A stretch of DNA of 13,570 nt. It comes from Candidatus Desantisbacteria bacterium CG1_02_49_89. Lineage in GTDB: Bacteria; Desantisbacteria; UBA1551. Positions 6,240 through 13,570 of this stretch are shown here, in pieces. The translations under genes and the position numbers were made by a program. Under the pieces are notes generated by a model. It saw nothing but the letters and a program-made list of their open reading frames with translations. It was not told the DNA's origin and ran no database searches. Positions within the stretch are counted from its first letter, which is position 1, and every line of letters begins with the position of its first letter. The stretch lies in the NCBI GenBank assembly GCA_001871075.1, contig MNUP01000099.1, positions 1 through 13,570 on the forward strand, given 5' to 3'.

Positions 6240-7534
6240 TATCCGGCCTTTTCCAGTATATCCTTTATTTCGGATTCGTTTATCCCGGAACCCAGCACTG
6301 ACACTGAAATTTTTTCCTTGCTGATGTATTTTTGCGCCAGAGATCTGATATCCGATGCCTTTATTCCTTCGATCCTGAAAATAACTTCGTCTGTCGGAAC
6401 TATTCTTCCCATATATATTTCTGACGTTGCCAGCCTTGACATTCTTGCCTCGGTATTTTCCAGGCCCAGCAAAAGGTTCCCGCGCAAACAGCCTTTCGCC
6501 GATTCCAGCTCTTCGGCTGTTATGCCGTCATCGCGGATACTTTTCATCTCCTGCAATGCAAGCATTAAGAGCTTCTTAAGGCTGGCGTCCTCTGTGCCTG
6601 CGTATAAAGCAAGGTATCCTGTGTCGTAAAAAGAAACCTGGTAAGATGAAATAGCGTAGGCAAGACCCTGGTTTTCTCTGATCTTCTGAAAAAGCCTGGA
6701 CCCCATCCCGCCTCCGAGTACCAGGTTCAAAACAGCGAACGCGTATCTTTCTTCATCGGCCTGCGGGATACCGGGCACGCCCAGGCAGATATGGACCTGG
6801 CTTAGCTTTTTTCTGAACAGGTTTATGCCGGGCGAATACCTGGGGGCGGGGAAAGCACCCAGAATGGCCTCTTTAATGCCGCGCGGGGCTGAGCCTGCGG
6901 CTTTCCTTTCAAAACATGCGCTGATCTTGCCGCTTATATCCTCCGAAGAAATGCCGCCTGCGGCTGATACTATGAATTCAGAGGGATTATAGTTCCTGCC
7001 GATATATTCCGTAAGGTCTTCCCTGCCAAACCTGCGTATGTTTTCTCTTGTTCCGCTTACGGGCTGTCCTACGGGATGACCGGGAAAAATAGTCTGCGCG
7101 AACAGGTCGTTAATGTGTTCCGAGGGCGTATCTTCATAAAGATTTATCTCTTCTATTGCAACGCCCTTTTCAAGCCCTATATCTTCTTCCCTGAAAAGAG
7201 AATTGAATATTAGGTCCGAGACCACGTCAAGGGCAAGGTCCGCATGCTCTTTCAGGACGGTCGCGTGAATGCAGGTAAGTTCTTTCCCCGTAAAAGCATT
7301 CAGGTGCCCTCCGACCCGCTCAAGCGACTGCGCTATATCGTAAACGGACCTGTTCTTCGTGCCCTTGAATAACATATGTTCTATGAAATGAGAGATCCCG
7401 TTGAGGCGGGCATCCTCGGTGCGGGAACCGCATGGGATCCACACGCCCATTGACACACTGCGGTATCCGGGCATTTCTTCCGCCAGGACCTTCGGGCCGT
7501 TTTTAAGGTCTTTTTTGTATATCCGCTCTTCCAT
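6239..7534 (-). CDS. M16 family zinc metallopeptidase (processing-peptidase-like)
   Basis: This 431-residue protein has the inverted zinc motif HFIEH (H49, E52, H53) and a downstream EEI segment (E128/E129) that supplies the third zinc ligand, followed by YEDTPSEH. The C-terminal half carries the second M16 signature GGGMGSRLFQKIRENQGLAY (274-293). Both halves are present and the zinc site is intact, so it should be an active peptidase. The length matches single-unit M16B enzymes related to mitochondrial processing peptidase and to Bacillus MlpA/YmxG, which also lies next to pnp. I see no signal peptide, so it is probably cytoplasmic; its natural substrate is unknown. The ATG at 7534 has AAGGCGG close upstream. 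The stop (TAA) shares one base with the dut ATG, indicating coupling. Confidence 0.95.
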   Translation of the reverse strand: MEERIYKKDLKNGPKVLAEEMPGYRSVSMGVWIPCGSRTEDARLNGISHFIEHMLFKGTKNRSVYDIAQSLERVGGHLNAFTGKELTCIHATVLKEHADLALDVVSDLIFNSLFREEDIGLEKGVAIEEINLYEDTPSEHINDLFAQTIFPGHPVGQPVSGTRENIRRFGREDLTEYIGRNYNPSEFIVSAAGGISSEDISGKISACFERKAAGSAPRGIKEAILGAFPAPRYSPGINLFRKKLSQVHICLGVPGIPQADEERYAFAVLNLVLGGGMGSRLFQKIRENQGLAYAISSYQVSFYDTGYLALYAGTEDASLKKLLMLALQEMKSIRDDGITAEELESAKGCLRGNLLLGLENTEARMSRLATSEIYMGRIVPTDEVIFRIEGIKASDIRSLAQKYISKEKISVSVLGSGINESEIKDILEKAG

Positions 7535-7550
7535 CCCGCCTTGTATTATG

Positions 7551-9647
7551 TTATGCGTCCTTTTTTTCTCGCAGCGCCTGTTTCCTGCTCAGATTTATCC
7601 TGCCCTGCGAATCGATCTCGGTTACCTTAACGTCGAACTCGTCTCCTTCCTTTACCACTTTCCTGATGTCCTCAACGCGTTTTTCGCCGAACTGGGAAAC
7701 GTGCACAAGGCCTTCTTTTCCAGGCAATATCTCAACGAAAGCTCCGAAATCCATAACGCGCATAACCCTGCCTTTGTATATTTTACCCACCTCGACTTCA
7801 GCGGTAATGGATTTCACCAGATCAAGCGCCCGCATCGCGTTCTTTTCGTCAGTGCAGGATATCATGACCTTGCCGTCATCGTCAACGTCTATCTCAGCCC
7901 CGGTCTGGTCTATTATCGACCTGATCATTTTCCCTCCGGGGCCTATCAGCTCGCCGATCTTCTTGGGGTTAATGATATAGATGTAGATCTTAGGCGCGTA
8001 GGTCGAAACGGTTGCGCGCGCTTTCGAAATAACCTCGTTCATTTTTCCGAGTATGAACAGCCTCCCCTCCCTGGCCGCCGCAAGTATCTCTTTCAGAACG
8101 CTGGTTTCAACTCCGGTTATTTTAAGATCGAGCTGCAGCGCGGAAACTCCCTTTTCAGTGCCCGCAACTTTGAAATCCATATCCCCGTAATGGTCCTCCA
8201 TGCCGGCAATGTCGGAAAGGATGGCTGTATTGCCGCCTTCCCTGACCAGGCCCATGGCTATGCCTGCAACCGCGCGTTTTATGGGAACACCCGCGTCCAT
8301 GAGCGAAAGGCTTGAGCCGCATACCGTCGCCATTGACGAAGAACCGTTGGATTCAAGTATGTCCGAAACGAGCCGCACGGTATAAGGGAACTCCTCCTCG
8401 GAGGGCAGTACCGCGGATACGGCTTTTTCTGCCAGCGCCCCGTGGCCTATCTCTCTCCTGCCTGCGCCCCTTTCCGGCTTGACCTCGCCCGTGCTGAAGG
8501 CCGGGAAATTGTAATGCAGCATGAACTTTTTTTCTGTTTCGAGCTCTATGTCATCTATGATCTGCCTGTCTTCCATGGAACCCAGTGTCGTTACCACAAG
8601 GCTCTGGGTCTCTCCCCTTGTGAAAAGCGCTGAACCGTGCGTCCTGGGAAGCACGCCGGTCTCGCACGTGATGGGGCGTATATCCCTGAATCCCCTTCCG
8701 TCAATTCTCTTGCCGGAAAGAATCATCTTGCGCAGGATATTTTTCAGCATTTCCTCAAAAATCATCTTTGCCTGAGGCTCTTCTTCCTCTGCAAGGCAAA
8801 GCTCCGCCTTCATCGCTTTCTGGATATTCCTCAGGCTTTCTTCTCTTTCATTCCTGGATGGAACGCTGATCGCCTTTTCAAGCCTTCCTGAAAGAAAGGA
8901 CCTGACCTTTTCATCAAGCTCCGGCGTGGCTTCGACCGTGATAAAACCTTTTTTGGCCTTCCCTGCTTTTTTTGCAAGGTTCTCCTGGACCCTGACCAGG
9001 CCGCCCATCTGCTCCATAGCCAGCTCAATACCTCTGACAAGGTCCTCTTCGGGAATCTCCTTTGCGCCCGCCTCGATCATAACAACCCTGTCTTTTGTGG
9101 CGGTTACGATCATGTCCAGCTCGCTGCCAGCCGCAAGGTCCTGATAGGTCGGGTTTACTACCAGATTACCGCCGACTTTACCGATCCTAACAGCTCCTAT
9201 TAAGTTGTCAAACGGGATGCCGGATACTGCCAGGGCGCAGGACGCGCCCATGATCCCCAGTACATCCGGCTTGTTTATCTGATCCATCGAAAGAACGCTG
9301 GCTATTATCTGGATGTCATTACGCACGTTTTCCTTGAACAGGGGCCTTATTGAACGGTCGATCATCCTTGAATTGACAGTTTCCTTTTCCGTAGGCCTTC
9401 CTTCCCTTTTAAAAAAGCCCCCGGGGATTTTGCCTACCGAATACGCCTTTTCCCTGTAATCCACAAGCAGGGGAAGAAAATCAATACCCTTCCTTGCCTC
9501 GGGTGACATTACAGCGGTCACCAGCACCACGGTATCGCCGTACCGCAGCGTCACCGAACCGTGCGCCTGTTTCGCCATTTTCCCCGTGGACACAATAAGC
9601 TTCCTGCCGCCTACTTCTATTTCCTCTGTAACCTGTGCATCTTCCAA
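7551..9647 (-). CDS. pnp: Polyribonucleotide nucleotidyltransferase (PNPase)
   Basis: PNPase is a trimeric 3'-5' phosphorolytic exoribonuclease and a core part of RNA turnover. Domains in order: first RNase PH-like core (about residues 10-140), all-helical linker, second RNase PH-like core (about 315-530) with the GDMDFK catalytic-site motif near 488-493, a KH domain with the GPGG loop near 569-572, and an S1 domain (about 620-688) containing DFGAFVEILPGKEG. Start choice: the frame is open to a TTG at 9671 (706 residues), but I prefer the TTG at 9647, giving 698 residues. It has AAGGAGG 4 bases upstream and yields the family-typical N-terminus leading into EIEVGGRKL. A shorter AAAGG lies before the upstream TTG, so that remains possible. 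It follows rpsO after a structured spacer and precedes the M16 peptidase by 16 bases. Confidence 0.97.
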   Translation of the reverse strand: MEDAQVTEEIEVGGRKLIVSTGKMAKQAHGSVTLRYGDTVVLVTAVMSPEARKGIDFLPLLVDYREKAYSVGKIPGGFFKREGRPTEKETVNSRMIDRSIRPLFKENVRNDIQIIASVLSMDQINKPDVLGIMGASCALAVSGIPFDNLIGAVRIGKVGGNLVVNPTYQDLAAGSELDMIVTATKDRVVMIEAGAKEIPEEDLVRGIELAMEQMGGLVRVQENLAKKAGKAKKGFITVEATPELDEKVRSFLSGRLEKAISVPSRNEREESLRNIQKAMKAELCLAEEEEPQAKMIFEEMLKNILRKMILSGKRIDGRGFRDIRPITCETGVLPRTHGSALFTRGETQSLVVTTLGSMEDRQIIDDIELETEKKFMLHYNFPAFSTGEVKPERGAGRREIGHGALAEKAVSAVLPSEEEFPYTVRLVSDILESNGSSSMATVCGSSLSLMDAGVPIKRAVAGIAMGLVREGGNTAILSDIAGMEDHYGDMDFKVAGTEKGVSALQLDLKITGVETSVLKEILAAAREGRLFILGKMNEVISKARATVSTYAPKIYIYIINPKKIGELIGPGGKMIRSIIDQTGAEIDVDDDGKVMISCTDEKNAMRALDLVKSITAEVEVGKIYKGRVMRVMDFGAFVEILPGKEGLVHVSQFGEKRVEDIRKVVKEGDEFDVKVTEIDSQGRINLSRKQALREKKDA

Positions 9648-9651
9648 ACTT

Positions 9652-9658
9652 CCTCCTT
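9652..9658 (-). promoter_or_regulatory. Ribosome binding site deciding the pnp start
   Basis: AAGGAGG lies 4 bases before a TTG codon at 9647. Together with the family-typical N-terminus that follows, it favours this TTG over the TTG at 9671, which is preceded only by AAAGG. Confidence 0.65.
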
Positions 9659-9660
9659 GA

Positions 9661-9735
9661 TCAAATGGCAAATTACCTTTGAATTTTCACAGTGTAATTT
9701 ATCCGCTCCGATACCTTATCGGGCGTGTCATTTGA
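9661..9735 (-). promoter_or_regulatory. Candidate structured leader of pnp
   Basis: The rpsO-pnp spacer holds a hairpin (9725-9704) with a six-base stem CCGATA/TATCGG around a three-base loop, extended by CGC/GCG past one bulged base. An outer pairing of TCAAATG (9735-9729) with CATTTGA (9667-9661) encloses it and ends 2 bases before the AAGGAGG of the preferred pnp start. In E. coli the same spacer forms a stem-loop cut by RNase III for PNPase autoregulation. It has no T-run in the right place, so it is not a clear terminator. Confidence 0.45.
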
Positions 9736-9744
9736 AATTTTAGT

Positions 9745-10014
9745 TTATTTTCTAAGCCCAAGCTTCTTTATCAGATCGTCGTATCTTTTTTTGTCTTTTC
9801 TTTCAAGATAAGTAAGGAATTTCCTTCTCTGCCCGACCAGTTTCAGCAGACCCCTGCGGGAGTGGCGGTCTTTTTTATGGATCTTAAAATGCTCTTCCAG
9901 CTGGCTTATCCTTTTCGAAATCAGCGCCACCTGGACCTCGGGTGAACCGGTATCGCTTGCATGCATTCTGTGCGTTTTTATGACTTCCTTCTTTTCTTCC
10001 TTCGCAATTACCAT
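9745..10014 (-). CDS. rpsO: Small ribosomal subunit protein bS15/uS15
   Basis: At 89 residues this has the standard length of bacterial ribosomal protein S15, which binds the 16S rRNA central domain early in 30S assembly. It carries the family hallmark [21 protein letters not shown] segment (here reading [16 protein letters not shown], residues 21-36) and the [23 protein letters not shown]-binding stretch at 50-69, ending in the typical KKLGLRK. The ATG at 10014 has AGGGAGG 6 bases upstream, and that site lies within the last codons of ribF; the ATG overlaps the ribF stop by 7 bases, so translation is probably coupled. The order ribF-rpsO-pnp is conserved in many bacteria. A hairpin immediately upstream of the ribosome binding site may serve S15 autoregulation, annotated separately. 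Confidence 0.98.
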   Translation of the reverse strand: MVIAKEEKKEVIKTHRMHASDTGSPEVQVALISKRISQLEEHFKIHKKDRHSRRGLLKLVGQRRKFLTYLERKDKKRYDDLIKKLGLRK

Positions 10015-11024
10015 ATCATTCCTCCCTTTGAATATTCCTTTCTAGGGTGGCACTTTTGTGACACCCCTAATATTCCCTTTATCTTTATCAGGTCAAGCTC
10101 TATCTGTCTCTTAAGAGTTTCTGCGTCCCGGAATTTCCTCTCCTTTCTGACTTTTTCTATAAATGAAACCTTGATCTTTTTTCCGTATAGCATCCCGCTG
10201 AATCCCATAATATGAATTTCAACGGTGTGTTTCGCGCTCTTTCTTGGGCTCCGCGAACTTCGTTCGAATGTCGGGCGTAAACCGATATTTACCGCCCCTC
10301 CGTAACTGCTGCTGCCGGAACGTATTTCGCATGCATAAACTCCGCTGCCCGGCACAAGCTTAACCGGGTCAACTTCTAAATTCGCGGTTGGAAAACCAAG
10401 CTTACCGCCGACACCGCGTCCTTTTATAACCGTGCCTTCTATAAAAAATCTCCTGCCAAGCAGAATATTGGCCTTCTGAACATTTCCCTTTTTTACCAGG
10501 CTCCTTATCCTCGTGCTGTTTACCGTCGTAGATGCAGCTGCTTTTCTGAGGTTTAGAACTACTGATCTAAAACCGTACTTCCGTCCGAGTTTTTCAAGCA
10601 ATACGGAATTCCCGCGACCGTCTTTCCCGAATGTATGGTTTTGGCCTGCCACTATCTGCAGGGGATCAAAACTCAGAACCAGTTCTTTAATAAAATCCCC
10701 GGCAGAGATGCGGGAGAACCGTTTTGAGAACTTGATAATGCACAGGAGATCGACCCCCAGGGACTTGATCAATCTGATCTTTTCTTCAACAGTGGAAAGC
10801 AGTACCCCCGGGCTGCATAATCGCCCGCCAGGGCATTCCAGGATCTTTTTCACTCCCAGGTCGAAAGTTATGACCGTGCTTTTCCGCCCGAGTTTAAGCG
10901 CCCGCGCCACGGCTTCTTTGATTATAGCCCGATGCCCCAGGTGAACGCCGTCAAAAACCCCGGTTGTCAAAACGCATTTTCTGTAAGGATCGCCTATTCT
11001 GCGCAACCCGTAGATTATTTTCAT
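10008..11024 (-). CDS. ribF: Bifunctional riboflavin kinase / FAD synthetase
   Basis: RibF phosphorylates riboflavin to FMN and adenylates FMN to FAD. The N-terminal nucleotidyltransferase domain has [10 protein letters not shown] at 22-31 and STRIR at 170-174. The C-terminal kinase domain has the GFPTAN motif at 210-215, VNIGLRPTF around 245-253 and VEIHI at 268-272, whose Glu is the expected catalytic base. Length (338 residues) is slightly above the usual 305-320. Two adenylyltransferase motifs are divergent: the usual TF(D/E)PHP reads TFDLGV (53-58), and the usual DFxFG reads NHTFG (129-133). The C-terminal tail from about residue 318 looks unlike the conserved family end; its coding sequence forms a hairpin and the rpsO ribosome binding site. 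The Shine-Dalgarno before the ATG is weak. The stop overlaps the rpsO start by 7 bases. Function is confident, with some doubt over full FAD synthetase activity. Confidence 0.94.
   Translation of the reverse strand: MKIIYGLRRIGDPYRKCVLTTGVFDGVHLGHRAIIKEAVARALKLGRKSTVITFDLGVKKILECPGGRLCSPGVLLSTVEEKIRLIKSLGVDLLCIIKFSKRFSRISAGDFIKELVLSFDPLQIVAGQNHTFGKDGRGNSVLLEKLGRKYGFRSVVLNLRKAAASTTVNSTRIRSLVKKGNVQKANILLGRRFFIEGTVIKGRGVGGKLGFPTANLEVDPVKLVPGSGVYACEIRSGSSSYGGAVNIGLRPTFERSSRSPRKSAKHTVEIHIMGFSGMLYGKKIKVSFIEKVRKERKFRDAETLKRQIELDLIKIKGILGVSQKCHPRKEYSKGGMIW
10030..10075 (-). promoter_or_regulatory. Candidate rpsO leader hairpin within the ribF 3' end
   Basis: On the minus strand, GAATATT (10075-10069) can pair with AATATTC (10036-10030). 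Inside it lies a compact hairpin: GGGTG (10066-10062), one mismatch, CAC, an AAAA loop, GTG, and CACCC (10049-10045). The base of the structure is 2 bases from the rpsO Shine-Dalgarno (10027-10021). S15 represses its own mRNA by binding structured leaders in several bacteria, with poorly conserved structures. The location fits such an element, but folding and binding are inferred. Confidence 0.5.
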
Positions 11025-11042
11025 TATATATCCCGGCCCGGC

Positions 11043-12455
11043 CTACTCCACTATTTCTCCCGCCCGTTTCTTTCTTGTTTCTTCCCTCATTACCTTCCAC
11101 ATTCCGTTGCCGACATCCTCCTCCCATACCTTCTGGAAAAGGTTTTTCACTTCCCTTGAATAATTGTCCAGCTCCTGTTTAATTTTAGGGTCATTGATCA
11201 GCTTCATCGCATCCTCGTGCGTCGGTTTCGGGTGCGTCTCATTGTAAACATCCCTTATGACATAGGGGTGGTCGATCAGGGTGCAGGGCAGGTACAGGTT
11301 ATCATCGTAAGGCTGCCTGTTCTTGAGCGCCTTGAAGAACGGCGACTGCAAAGCGTCGCTCAGCTTTGATGTCTTGATGTTGTCGGCGGAAAAGTGCGTG
11401 AATACGCAGGGCTCGATATCACCCCTGTGGTTGATGTGTATGAACTGCCTTGCCGCGATGCAGCCCCGCACCCAGGGCGCGTCGTTCCAGAAATCAACTA
11501 TGAATATCGGCTTTGTATCCCTGATATGGTCACGCCTCATTTTCAGATAAAGCCTCTGCTGCGGCGTGGGCATGTATTCTGTGGTGGGGTTCTTTCCGAC
11601 AGGCAGGCAGAGGAAATACCAGCCGATAAGCGCGCCTTTTTCTATCATCAGGTCGATGAACTCGTCGCTTGCTATCTGCTCCACGTTATACCTTGTTGAG
11701 TAACATGAGTAGCCGAACAAAAGGCCGGCCTCCCTGACCCTGTCCATGGCTGCCATGACCTTTTCAAAAACACCCGGCGCCCGCCTTTCGTCCGTTTCCT
11801 TCTTAAAACCTTCCAGGCTGAACATTATCGCCGCGTTCCCCAGCTTCACCAGTTCTTTTATCTTGGCGTCATCCAGCATTGTTCCGTTCGTGTAGATCAT
11901 GAAATAGCAGTCGGGGTTCTGCCCGAGGAACTCCATTAAATGCGTATACATGAAGGGCTCTCCGCCCAGGATCGTGAAGAAAGAACAGCCCATTTCCTTG
12001 CCTTCGTTGACTATTTTCTGCATGGTCCCGAGGTCAAGCTCGTCATCCTTCTGGTAATCAGCGGCGTAGCATCCCTGGCATCTCAGGTTACATTTCATTG
12101 ACGGGCTTATAAGGATCGTCATCGGGGGCTGAAAACCCTTCTCCACTTTGAATCGTTCCCTTATTTCGTCGTTTATAAGCATGTGGTTCAGCATTAAATT
12201 AGTGGCGAACTTATCCCTTACCTTGGGATTAAACTTCCCCAGTATTTTCTTTGCGTATTCCACGCCCGGATGGTTGTTCTCGAAAGCGTCGCGAACGAAC
12301 CTGATCCTTGCTTTGTCCACCTCTACCGGGGCTATCCATTCTGCCATTTTTGTAAGGTTTATCAGGTTTTCCCTTGAAGCCTTTGGCAGGTCCTTCAAGA
12401 TCTTCTTGATAACCATTCCTTTCACCCAATTGCTGAAACCCTTTCCGATACCCAT
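11043..12455 (-). CDS. Radical SAM protein with SPASM-like C-terminal region, substrate unknown
   Basis: This 470-residue protein shows the radical SAM signature CNLRCQGC (C122, C126, C129, i.e. CxxxCxxC), which ligates the [4Fe-4S] cluster that cleaves S-adenosylmethionine. The GGEP SAM-binding motif is at 164-167, and TNG at 189-191 fits a beta strand of the partial TIM barrel. After the barrel, C332, C350 (in GDIEPC) and C391 resemble the cysteine pattern of a SPASM/twitch auxiliary cluster domain. About 110 helical, basic residues precede the barrel and start with an amphipathic-looking stretch that might touch the membrane. The start is firm: AAAGGAGG lies 6 bases before the ATG. The gene sits 2 bases after alaS and 18 bases before ribF. 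SPASM relatives include peptide-modifying enzymes and anaerobic sulfatase-maturases, but I see no precursor peptide or partner here, so the substrate is not assigned. Family confidence is high, function unknown. Confidence 0.9.
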   Translation of the reverse strand: MGIGKGFSNWVKGMVIKKILKDLPKASRENLINLTKMAEWIAPVEVDKARIRFVRDAFENNHPGVEYAKKILGKFNPKVRDKFATNLMLNHMLINDEIRERFKVEKGFQPPMTILISPSMKCNLRCQGCYAADYQKDDELDLGTMQKIVNEGKEMGCSFFTILGGEPFMYTHLMEFLGQNPDCYFMIYTNGTMLDDAKIKELVKLGNAAIMFSLEGFKKETDERRAPGVFEKVMAAMDRVREAGLLFGYSCYSTRYNVEQIASDEFIDLMIEKGALIGWYFLCLPVGKNPTTEYMPTPQQRLYLKMRRDHIRDTKPIFIVDFWNDAPWVRGCIAARQFIHINHRGDIEPCVFTHFSADNIKTSKLSDALQSPFFKALKNRQPYDDNLYLPCTLIDHPYVIRDVYNETHPKPTHEDAMKLINDPKIKQELDNYSREVKNLFQKVWEEDVGNGMWKVMREETRKKRAGEIVE

Positions 12456-12457
12456 AC

Positions 12458-13570
12458 TTATCCTCCTTTGGATAATTGATCTTTTACTATTTTTTTTGCG
12501 TTTTCTATTGCGTCACCTATCCTGGTCTTGTCCTTTCCCTGGGCCTGCGCCCTTACCTGGTCCCCGCCGCCTCCGCCGCCGATAACCGCGGCGATCCCTT
12601 TCATCACCTCGCCCATGTGAACCTTTTCTTTCAGTTCCTTGCTTGCCCTTCCGACAATTATGACTTTTTCTCCCAGGACCGCGCCGAAAATGCCGACGGA
12701 AGGCCTGAGGTTTTTTTCAATTGATTCATAGAGGTCCGTTAACGCGTCTTGGTCCGCGTGTTCAACCTGCCCTGCAACAATGTATACACCGTCAACGCTC
12801 TCCTTGTTTTCAATAAACTGGGGTACCTTTGACTGGACCATCTGGCCCCGGAGATGTTTTATCTGCGTTTCCAGGGCTTTCCTGCTATCGCGCAGCTCCT
12901 TCACTCCTTCCACTGCTTTATCCGCAGGAAGGTTAAGAATGCCGGAAATATCATGCAGAATGTCGAGCTGTGCCCTCACGCCAAGGTACGCGGGCAGGCT
13001 GCACGCAGCCGTGATCCTTCTGATGCCCTTGGCAACCCCTTCGTGCCCCGTAATTTTTATAAGCCCTATCTCTCCGGTTTTTCTGACATGGGTCCCGCCG
13101 CACAGCTCGCGGCTGATGAAAGGTTCGCCTATGGAAACCATCCTTACGCTGCCTTCCTCGTATTTTTCCTGGAATATGGCAAGCGCGCCTTTTTCCTTTG
13201 CTTCCCGCAGCGTCATGCAGGCCACGCCGACATCCAGGTCTTCGGCTACCCTCCTGTTCACTGTTTCCTCGATCTTATCCAGTTCGGTTTTGTCTATCAC
13301 GGGGACGTGCGTGAAATCAAAACGCAGGTATTCAGCAGTAACCAGTGAACCCCTCTGCTCAACGTGCATACCCAGGACCTGGCGCAGCGCCGCCTGCAGC
13401 AGGTGGGTCCCGGTATGGTGCCTTGCTATAAGGCTTCGCCTGAATGCATCGACTTGGGCCGTAACGCAGTCCTCCCTGCTTATTTTCCCCTCCAGCACTT
13501 TTATCCTGTGTAATCCGGGTTTCTGCGTGTCGATCACGTCCGCTTTTGACGAACCGCCGCTCAAACTGCC
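12458..13570 (-). CDS. alaS: Alanine--tRNA ligase, C-terminal part (5' end outside window)
   Basis: Alanyl-tRNA synthetase charges tRNA-Ala in the cytoplasm and hydrolyses mischarged Ser/Gly-tRNA-Ala in its editing domain. The frame is open to the right window edge, so about 371 C-terminal residues are visible and the aminoacylation core is missing. The editing-domain zinc/active-site motifs are present: HTGTH (codons starting near 13417) and CGGTH (near 13102 to 13090), plus the RFDF motif between them. A coiled-coil-like stretch follows, then the C-terminal DHHA1/C-Ala domain with its hallmark run of six glycines (VIGGGGGG, about residues 327-334 counted from the TTG at 13564). That TTG is an internal codon and not the start. 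The gene ends two bases before the radical SAM gene; its last codons (GGA GGA) form that gene's Shine-Dalgarno sequence. Identification is secure. Confidence 0.97.
   Translation of the reverse strand, partial: GSLSGGSSKADVIDTQKPGLHRIKVLEGKISREDCVTAQVDAFRRSLIARHHTGTHLLQAALRQVLGMHVEQRGSLVTAEYLRFDFTHVPVIDKTELDKIEETVNRRVAEDLDVGVACMTLREAKEKGALAIFQEKYEEGSVRMVSIGEPFISRELCGGTHVRKTGEIGLIKITGHEGVAKGIRRITAACSLPAYLGVRAQLDILHDISGILNLPADKAVEGVKELRDSRKALETQIKHLRGQMVQSKVPQFIENKESVDGVYIVAGQVEHADQDALTDLYESIEKNLRPSVGIFGAVLGEKVIIVGRASKELKEKVHMGEVMKGIAAVIGGGGGGDQVRAQAQGKDKTRIGDAIENAKKIVKDQLSKGG

Noticed and set aside
5781-6629. Plus-strand open frame (282 codons) opposite dut and the M16 peptidase
   Set aside because: It covers secure minus-strand genes, and its start lies in the heptamer repeats. 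The composition does not look like a real protein.
7401-8315. Long plus-strand open frame (304 codons) opposite the M16 peptidase and pnp
   Set aside because: It spans the opposite strand of two secure genes and the gap between them, with no family signature or ribosome binding site.
13562-13564. TTG as the start of a separate 368-residue gene at the right edge
   Set aside because: The frame continues upstream to the window edge, and the protein is the C-terminal part of AlaRS, so this codon is internal.
1-13570. CRISPR array, tRNA, rRNA or defence-type gene cluster
   Set aside because: No regularly spaced direct repeats with unique spacers, no tRNA-like cloverleaf or rRNA segment and no nuclease or toxin-antitoxin genes were seen; nearly all the sequence is explained by housekeeping and surface genes.

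Overview
This window is an ordinary bacterial chromosome segment carrying eleven protein genes, all read from the minus strand, so transcription runs from high to low coordinates. The gene content suggests a Gram-negative-type bacterium of mid-range GC. The neighbourhood combines the widespread ribF-rpsO-pnp block with an M16 peptidase, dut and ftsK, followed by a type IV pilin-like gene and a Wzy/WaaL-type membrane protein fused to TPR repeats. That mix is what I would expect from a deep-branching environmental lineage such as Omnitrophota or a relative, but the taxonomy is inference and not proven by the sequence.

From right to left, the first block is translation and RNA metabolism. It holds the 3' part of alaS (running off the right edge), a radical SAM/SPASM-like enzyme of unknown substrate, ribF, rpsO, pnp, an M16 zinc peptidase and dut. 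Genes here are 2 to 18 bases apart or overlap, except for about 100 bases between rpsO and pnp, so this looks like one operon with several translational couplings. Two RNA-structure candidates sit directly in front of ribosome binding sites: one inside the 3' end of ribF in front of rpsO, and one between rpsO and pnp. Both are plausible autoregulatory leaders.

A 178-base spacer made largely of short degenerate repeats separates dut from ftsK. FtsK is followed by a 76-residue protein that is only the RodZ-type helix-turn-helix domain.

The left part concerns the cell surface. The pilin/pseudopilin gene has a near-perfect sigma-54 promoter, a full-length Shine-Dalgarno sequence and a strong palindromic terminator, so it is an independently regulated and probably abundant product. 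Next to it lies the Wzy_C-plus-TPR membrane protein, which could be an O-antigen ligase/polymerase or a pilin O-oligosaccharyltransferase. The last 305 bases hold no clear complete gene. They contain a GC-rich inverted-repeat element, two GTATAC-centred repeats resembling the end of an IS21-type element, and an open frame running off the left edge.

I found no CRISPR array, tRNA, rRNA or intact mobile element, and no obviously new defence-type system. The points most worth checking are the sigma-54 pilin promoter, the pilin/oligosaccharyltransferase pairing, the rpsO leader embedded in the RibF tail, and the unassigned radical SAM enzyme.
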